Shown here in pieces: positions 1 through 3,818 of a DNA stretch of 7,594 bases. Positions within the stretch are counted from its first letter, which is position 1; the number at the start of each line of letters is the position of its first letter. The translations under genes and the position numbers were made by a program. Below the pieces are notes generated by a model. The model worked only from the letters and a program-made list of their open reading frames with translations, was not told the DNA's origin and searched no databases. The DNA is taken from positions 1 through 7,594 of the forward strand of contig JAGDCQ010000289.1 of assembly GCA_017958465.1 (NCBI GenBank). The letters are read 5' to 3'. This DNA is from Lachnospiraceae bacterium. GTDB lineage: Bacteria > Bacillota > Clostridia > Lachnospirales > Lachnospiraceae.

Positions 1-486
1 AGAAGCCAGTGCGAAGAGGCTTTAAGACGCGTTAACGAGCATGAAAAGGTGGAGTCCTGGGGCTCTATCGACGGTGCGAAATTCGAAGAGATCAGAAAGT
101 ATATTAACGACGAAGTGCTGGAGCGCAGAGCAAAGCACGCCGTTTACGATAACGAGCGCACAGTTAAGGCAGTTGCCGCCCTTAAGGCAAACGACATTAA
201 GCTCTTTGGCGAGCTTATGAACGCTTCCCACGTTTCACTTCGCGATGATTACGAGGTTACGGGCATCGAGATGGACACACTTGTGGAGAACTCCTGGAAG
301 CAGGAAGGGTGAGTAGGTTCCCGTATGACAGGCGCAGGCTTTGGCGGCTGCACCGTCAGCATCGTAAAGGACGAATGCATCGACAGCTTTATCAAAAACG
401 TATCGGAGGCTTATCTTGCAAAGATAGGCTATAAAGCCGATTTCTATGTATTAAGTATAGGAGATGGTCCGGCAAAGCTGGACTGA
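1..486 (+). pseudogene. galK: galactokinase, C-terminal part, interrupted by in-frame UGA
   Basis: Galactokinase phosphorylates galactose to galactose-1-phosphate in the cytoplasmic Leloir pathway. The window holds the last 161 codons of a protein that is usually about 390 residues; the start lies outside. Frame 1 reads through the GHMP-kinase C-terminal domain with typical galactokinase wording: ERRAKHAVYDNERT at codons 41-54, LFGELMNASHVSLRDDYEVTG at codons 68-88, then QEG, a stop codon UGA at 310-312 (codon 104), then VGSRMTGAGFGGC at codons 105-117, the conserved glycine-rich motif. The frame continues to a normal UGA at 484-486. No residue appears to be gained or lost around the internal stop, so this is a substitution rather than a frameshift. 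A product ending at codon 103 would lack the glycine-rich motif and probably be inactive. Explanations are a nonsense mutation, a base-call error (one base from Cys, Gly, Leu, Ser, Arg or Trp codons), or, less likely, recoding. The family call is firm; the pseudogene status is less so. Confidence 0.78.
326..358 (+). other. imperfect stem-loop downstream of the galK in-frame UGA
   Basis: The RNA can fold as TGAC, bulged A, GG, C/A mismatch, GCAG (326-337), a ten-base loop (338-347), then CTGC, A, CC, GTCA (348-358). This gives ten Watson-Crick pairs with one bulge and one mismatch. The loop begins with G, 25 nt after the UGA. As I recall it, the published bacterial SECIS description asks for a G in the first two loop bases and an apical loop 16-37 nt after the UGA, and this geometry fits. 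However, these bases also encode the strongly conserved MTGAGFGGCTV segment, so much of the pairing may be a by-product of the protein sequence. The pairing is seen; any function is speculative. Confidence 0.25.
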
Positions 487-492
487 CTGTGA

Positions 493-1113
493 ATGGAAGA
501 CTTAAACTATCGTAGCACGGACGTTACGGCAGAGGCAAAAGAAGAGCCGGCCGCAGCGGACAAGGGAAAGAAAAAAGAAAAGTGGACCAGGAAGAAGATC
601 ATTCGCGAGGTCCTGAGCTACGTTTTCTACATAGCGCTTGCCGTCTGCATAGCGCTTTTATGGCGCACTTTTGTGCTCATGAAGGTAGAAGTGGTCTCAG
701 GCTCTATGCAGAATACCCTTAAGATAGATGACAGGCTTATGGTCTCCAAGCTTCCTTTCATTTTTGGCAAGATCGAGCGCGGAGATATAGTTGTTTTCCA
801 TTTCCCGGACGACGAGAGCCAGATCTTTGTAAAGCGCGTGATCGGGCTTCCCGGGGAGACTGTGGACATTGTGGGCGGAAGGATCTTTATAGACGGGACC
901 CCGCTTGCGGAAAGCTATGTAAGTACTATCGATACAGCGGATTACGGCCCTTATCTTGTGCCGAGCGGATGCTACTTTGTGCTCGGTGATAACAGGGCAA
1001 ATTCGTGGGATGCGCGAAAGTGGACTAATACTTATGTCATGGACAGTCAGATCATCGGAAAGGCGTTGTTCCGCTATAAACCGAAACTTGAGAAGATCTA
1101 CAACAACGATTAA
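493..1113 (+). CDS. lepB: signal peptidase I
   Basis: Type I signal peptidase (S26 family, 206 residues) cleaves signal peptides from secreted proteins at the outer face of the membrane. Residues 1-38 form a charged, Lys-rich cytoplasmic tail. One membrane segment lies at about 40-60. The extracytoplasmic catalytic domain follows: SGSM at 69-72 with the nucleophile Ser71, the lysine box FVKRVIGLPGE with the general base Lys114, and the GDNRANSWDAR box at 165-175. Trp-Asp-Ala replaces the more common Ala-Asp-Ser or Arg-Asp-Ser in that last box. A single N-terminal anchor and a length near 200 residues fit the Gram-positive type. ATG 493 is the first possible start because a UGA in the same frame directly precedes it. 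It lies 6 nt after the galK stop and I see no good Shine-Dalgarno sequence at the right distance (an AGGAG core sits about 30 nt upstream), so translation is probably coupled to galK. The downstream gene encodes a likely substrate with a signal peptide. Confidence 0.95.
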   Translation: MEDLNYRSTDVTAEAKEEPAAADKGKKKEKWTRKKIIREVLSYVFYIALAVCIALLWRTFVLMKVEVVSGSMQNTLKIDDRLMVSKLPFIFGKIERGDIVVFHFPDDESQIFVKRVIGLPGETVDIVGGRIFIDGTPLAESYVSTIDTADYGPYLVPSGCYFVLGDNRANSWDARKWTNTYVMDSQIIGKALFRYKPKLEKIYNND

Positions 1114-1140
1114 GCACCGGGTGTTTTTTGTCCTGGTGCT
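1113..1140 (+). other. hairpin across the lepB stop / SpoIID-like gene start
   Basis: Bases 1113-1121 (AGCACCGGG) can pair with 1132-1140 (CCTGGTGCT) over nine pairs, one of them a G-U wobble, around a ten-base loop containing six T's. The 5' arm begins in the last base of the lepB UAA and includes the first base of the candidate GTG start at 1121. No T-run follows the 3' arm, so it does not look like a standard intrinsic terminator. It could reduce initiation on the downstream gene until ribosomes finishing lepB open it. The pairing is seen; the role is inferred, and the arms also encode signal-peptide residues. Confidence 0.4.
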
Positions 1141-2707
1141 CATCTGTGTGTTCTGCTTTATTGATCCAAAGGTGTCAGCCGCGCCTTTGATGGTCCGCGT
1201 CGGCCTAAAAGAGCGTTTTGAAGGCGTTTCGCGTCTTTTGATAAACCAGCAAAAAGTGTCTGTGGGATATTGTGTGAACGGGGTATTTGCCGGAGAAGCG
1301 GTGCTTTCCGGCGGCAGCTTTGTGTTTACACCGGCCGCAGGCTTTTTTTACGCCTGTAACAAAGAGTTTCCTTCGCTTTCGGAGGCAAAGGAGGCTGCAG
1401 ACAGGATAAACGCCGCAGGAGGTGAGGCTTACCCCTGCGCGGTCTACAGAAATACATGGCTTTTATATGTGGGCGGAGGCACTAAGGCAGAGGCCGAAGT
1501 CGCCCGCGACAAGGCGATCGCAGCTACAGACCTTGGGTTTGATCTGCAGGTATCCGACAACGGACAGCGTGTCATGATAAGATACGGTGACGGAGCGATA
1601 TTAGAGGATGCAGGCGTTATGGGGCTTTATCTCCAGTTTGCGCCTGTATACCAAAACAGCAGCGGTATCGCAGTTTTAGAGCTTTCGGCGGGTGAAAGCG
1701 AGTCGCTAAGGAGCTACAGGGGAAGGCTTGAGATAGGGCGCTACGGGAAACCGTCCCTGACAGCCGTAAATGTGGTGGAGCTGGAGGAATACCTCTACAG
1801 CACCGTAAGCTGCGAGATGGCAACAGAGTGGCCGCTCGAGGCGCAAAAGGCCCAGGCCGTGGCTTCAAGGAGCTATGCCGTTTCAAAGATGAACAATTCG
1901 CCTTCCTTCAGCCTTTCAAACCCTTACCAGCTTGACGATACAACAGATTCCCAGGTCTATAAGGGCGCAGGTTTTGAGACGGAAAAGAGCATCGCCGCTG
2001 TCCGGGCCACGGAAGGTAAGACGGTAACAAAGGACGGAAAGACCATTATGGCCTTTTTCTTCTCTACCAGCGGCGGAGCCACCGAGAACATAAAAGATGT
2101 CTGGGATTATGAGAACGACTATTTAAGGTCTGTCCCTGATCCCTACGAAACGGAGCCTGAAGTGCTGCCCTGGGTGGTGGCATTCACAAAAGAGCGGCTA
2201 AGGTCAAAGCTTGAGGGAGCCGGGATCTACATAGGCGCCGTTACGGATGTTACGGCTGAAAACGTCACATCCTCCGGAAGAGTGAACAGGCTCACCATAA
2301 AGGGCACGCTAAAGAGCGTAACACTGGAGACTGCAAAGATCAGGACTGTTCTTGGGCTCATGAGCACGAAGTTTGATATCGTAAAGGCAGGGGAGCTGCC
2401 GGCGGTTGTCTTTGTTGTATCAGCAGATGGGAGCGGGACTGTAAGCCTTTCGGACAGCTTTTTTACGGAAAGGGGCGGGAACAGCGTTCCGGCGCCGGAT
2501 ATCCAGCAATATGTGGCCATATCGGACGGGAACCTGACAGGGTTTTCTGCCGCCGCGCCTTCGGACGCCGACACCTTCTATTTTGTGGGGATGGGCTGGG
2601 GCCACGGTGTGGGCTTAAGCCAGTCGGGAGCAGCCGGGATGGCAAGAGCCGGGTACAACTATAAACAGATAATCGAGTATTACTATACAGGATGTAAGGT
2701 GCAGTAA
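1121..2707 (+). CDS. secreted SpoIID/LytB-domain peptidoglycan enzyme
   Basis: SpoIID-family proteins are lytic transglycosylases that cut glycan strands stripped of stem peptides; in sporulating Firmicutes SpoIID works with SpoIIP during engulfment. From GTG 1121 the protein has 528 residues. Residues 2-14 are hydrophobic and VSA-AP around 18-22 is a likely signal peptidase I site. Residues 22-200 form an N-terminal region; a stretch near 101-135 (VYRNTWLLYVGGG, then an acidic helix) faintly resembles a SPOR-like fold. The SpoIID domain spans about 200-335: CEMATEWPLEAQKAQAVASRSYA at 231-253 carries the expected catalytic Glu232, followed by DSQVYKG at 276-282 and FSTSGG at 314-319. The C-terminal GWGHGVGLSQSGA is at 492-504. 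The Cys and His zinc ligands described in Clostridioides SpoIID are not evident. The start is uncertain: GTG 1121 has no positive n-region, ATT at 1109 would give the better signal peptide MKHRVFF, and ATG 1034 lies inside lepB. It may be a LytB-type paralogue rather than true SpoIID. Confidence 0.9.
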   Translation: MFFVLVLICVFCFIDPKVSAAPLMVRVGLKERFEGVSRLLINQQKVSVGYCVNGVFAGEAVLSGGSFVFTPAAGFFYACNKEFPSLSEAKEAADRINAAGGEAYPCAVYRNTWLLYVGGGTKAEAEVARDKAIAATDLGFDLQVSDNGQRVMIRYGDGAILEDAGVMGLYLQFAPVYQNSSGIAVLELSAGESESLRSYRGRLEIGRYGKPSLTAVNVVELEEYLYSTVSCEMATEWPLEAQKAQAVASRSYAVSKMNNSPSFSLSNPYQLDDTTDSQVYKGAGFETEKSIAAVRATEGKTVTKDGKTIMAFFFSTSGGATENIKDVWDYENDYLRSVPDPYETEPEVLPWVVAFTKERLRSKLEGAGIYIGAVTDVTAENVTSSGRVNRLTIKGTLKSVTLETAKIRTVLGLMSTKFDIVKAGELPAVVFVVSADGSGTVSLSDSFFTERGGNSVPAPDIQQYVAISDGNLTGFSAAAPSDADTFYFVGMGWGHGVGLSQSGAAGMARAGYNYKQIIEYYYTGCKVQ

Positions 2708-2709
2708 AC

Positions 2710-2739
2710 ATGAGTTTACCGGCTTACCGAAAAGAATGA
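2710..2739 (+). CDS. possible 9-codon micro-ORF before queA
   Basis: ATG 2710 opens the short frame MSLPAYRKE and ends at UGA 2737-2739. It begins 2 nt after the SpoIID-like stop. AAGGTG at 2696-2701 sits at a workable Shine-Dalgarno distance, arguably better than what precedes queA, whose ATG is 12 nt beyond the micro-ORF stop. Its first 11 bases match the first 11 bases of the U32 gene downstream. It may be a coupling or leader peptide, a relic of a small duplication, or chance; no protein evidence supports it. Confidence 0.18.
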   Translation: MSLPAYRKE

Positions 2740-2751
2740 GAGATTTGAGAT

Positions 2752-3795
2752 ATGCAGGAATTAAAGAAAAGTGACTTTTATTATGATCTTCCAAAGGAGC
2801 TTATAGCCCAGGATCCGCTTGCGGACCGCTCGTCTTCAAGGCTCCTTGTTATGGACAAAAACACAGGGGAGCGGGAACACAGGGTGTTCAGCGATATTAC
2901 CGGATACCTTGAGCCCGGCGACTGCCTTGTAATAAACGATACAAAGGTTATCCCCGCAAGGCTTTACGGCGAAAAAGTGCACGAACAGGAGGGCCCCGGC
3001 GCAAGGATAGAGGTGCTGCTCTTAAAGCGCCTTTCAGACAGGACTTTCGAGACCCTTGTAAAGCCCGGAAAGCGCGCAACTGTAGGTACAAAGATAAGCT
3101 TTGGCGGGCTTATGACAGGCACAGTAAAGGAGATAGGCGAGGAAGGCAACAGGATCATCGAGTTTGAGTACGACGGGATCTTTGAGGAGATCCTCGATAA
3201 GCTTGGCGAGATGCCCCTTCCGCCATACATTACCCACAAGCTTAAGGATAAAAACAGGTATCAGACCGTATATGCCGTAAACGACGGGTCGGCAGCGGCT
3301 CCGACGGCGGGCCTTCACTTTACTAAGGAGCTGCTTGAGGAGATAGAGCAGAAGGGTGTTAAGATCGCAAGAGTTACGCTTCACGTGGGCCTTGGGACCT
3401 TCAGGCCTGTGAAGGAGGAAAACATCCTTGACCACCATATGCACACAGAGCACATTGAGGTAAAAAAGGAGGCGGCAGACCTTATAAATGCCGCAAAAGC
3501 AGCAGGAAAGCGGGTTATATGCGTTGGCACCACTAGCTGCAGGACAGTGGAGTCCGCAGCGGACGCAAACGGTGTTGTGCACCCCTGCAGCATGGATACC
3601 GGGATCTTTATTTATCCCGGCTACAAGTTCAAGGTGCTTGACGCCCTGATCACAAACTTCCACCTTCCGGAGTCCACGCTCATCATGCTGGTTTCTGCCC
3701 TCGCAGGGCGCGAAAACGTGCTTGCAGCCTACAGGGAGGCTGTGGAGATGAAGTACAGGTTCTTCAGTTTTGGAGATGCGATGTTTATAAAGTAA
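2752..3795 (+). CDS. queA: S-adenosylmethionine:tRNA ribosyltransferase-isomerase
   Basis: QueA transfers and isomerises the ribosyl part of S-adenosylmethionine onto preQ1 at the wobble position (34) of GUN-anticodon tRNAs, making epoxyqueuosine, the next-to-last step of queuosine synthesis; it acts in the cytoplasm. The 347-residue length is normal for the family and its signature blocks appear in order: DFYYDLPKELIAQDPLADRSSSRLL from residue 8, NDTKVIPARL at 62-71, GEMPLPPYI at 152-160, YQTVYA at 170-175, GSAAAPTAGLHFT at 179-191, HVGLGTFRPV at 211-220, VGTTSCRTVES at 258-268, TNFHLPESTL at 301-310 and RFFSFGDAM near the end. The ATG at 2752 matches the usual family N-terminus (MxxxxSDFYYDLP). 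Only a weak purine-rich stretch (GAGAGATTTGAG) precedes it, so coupling to upstream translation is plausible. Tgt, a frequent partner, is not in this window; another probable RNA-modification gene follows instead. Confidence 0.97.
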   Translation: MQELKKSDFYYDLPKELIAQDPLADRSSSRLLVMDKNTGEREHRVFSDITGYLEPGDCLVINDTKVIPARLYGEKVHEQEGPGARIEVLLLKRLSDRTFETLVKPGKRATVGTKISFGGLMTGTVKEIGEEGNRIIEFEYDGIFEEILDKLGEMPLPPYITHKLKDKNRYQTVYAVNDGSAAAPTAGLHFTKELLEEIEQKGVKIARVTLHVGLGTFRPVKEENILDHHMHTEHIEVKKEAADLINAAKAAGKRVICVGTTSCRTVESAADANGVVHPCSMDTGIFIYPGYKFKVLDALITNFHLPESTLIMLVSALAGRENVLAAYREAVEMKYRFFSFGDAMFIK

Positions 3796-3806
3796 TGCCA
3801 GGCATT
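3794..3806 (+). repeat. 13-bp palindrome at the queA / U32 junction
   Basis: AATGCC-A-GGCATT is a perfect inverted repeat with one central base. It overlaps the queA UAA stop and ends just before the GGAGG of the next gene. The arms are too close for a full hairpin (a four-pair stem with a five-base loop is possible). It could be an operator-like site, but the size is within what chance can give. Confidence 0.2.
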
Positions 3807-3818
3807 GGAGGTTTTTAA
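3795..3818 (+). CDS. possible 7-codon micro-ORF linking queA to the U32 gene
   Basis: The queA stop overlaps an ATG (TAATG at 3793-3797). This opens MPGIGGF and ends at UAA 3816-3818, whose last base is the A of the U32 ATG (again TAATG). The tiny frame fills the gap exactly and could carry a ribosome from the queA stop to the U32 start. The U32 gene also has its own strong GGAGG inside this micro-ORF, so the relay may be unnecessary. No direct support. Confidence 0.15.
   Translation: MPGIGGF
3807..3811 (+). promoter_or_regulatory. Shine-Dalgarno GGAGG for the U32 gene
   Basis: GGAGG lies 6 nt before ATG 3818. It is the strongest ribosome binding site in the window and fixes the start of the U32 gene; the protein also begins with the expected family N-terminus (PELLAPAGS). 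Confidence 0.85.

Noticed and set aside
310..312. Genome-wide reassignment of UGA to Trp or Gly
   Set aside because: galK ends with UGA, a UGA directly precedes the lepB start, and no other gene here contains an internal UGA.
416..460. AT-rich patch at the end of galK resembling a promoter for lepB
   Set aside because: TTGCAA and TATAAA-like strings occur, but not with a 16-18 bp spacing, and the stretch encodes conserved galactokinase C-terminal residues.
1124..1140. Intrinsic terminator after lepB
   Set aside because: The T-run is in the loop and no T-run follows the 3' arm of the hairpin; the downstream gene starts here.
697..1143. Long open frame on the minus strand opposite lepB
   Set aside because: lepB on the plus strand has all catalytic boxes; the antisense product has no recognisable domain.
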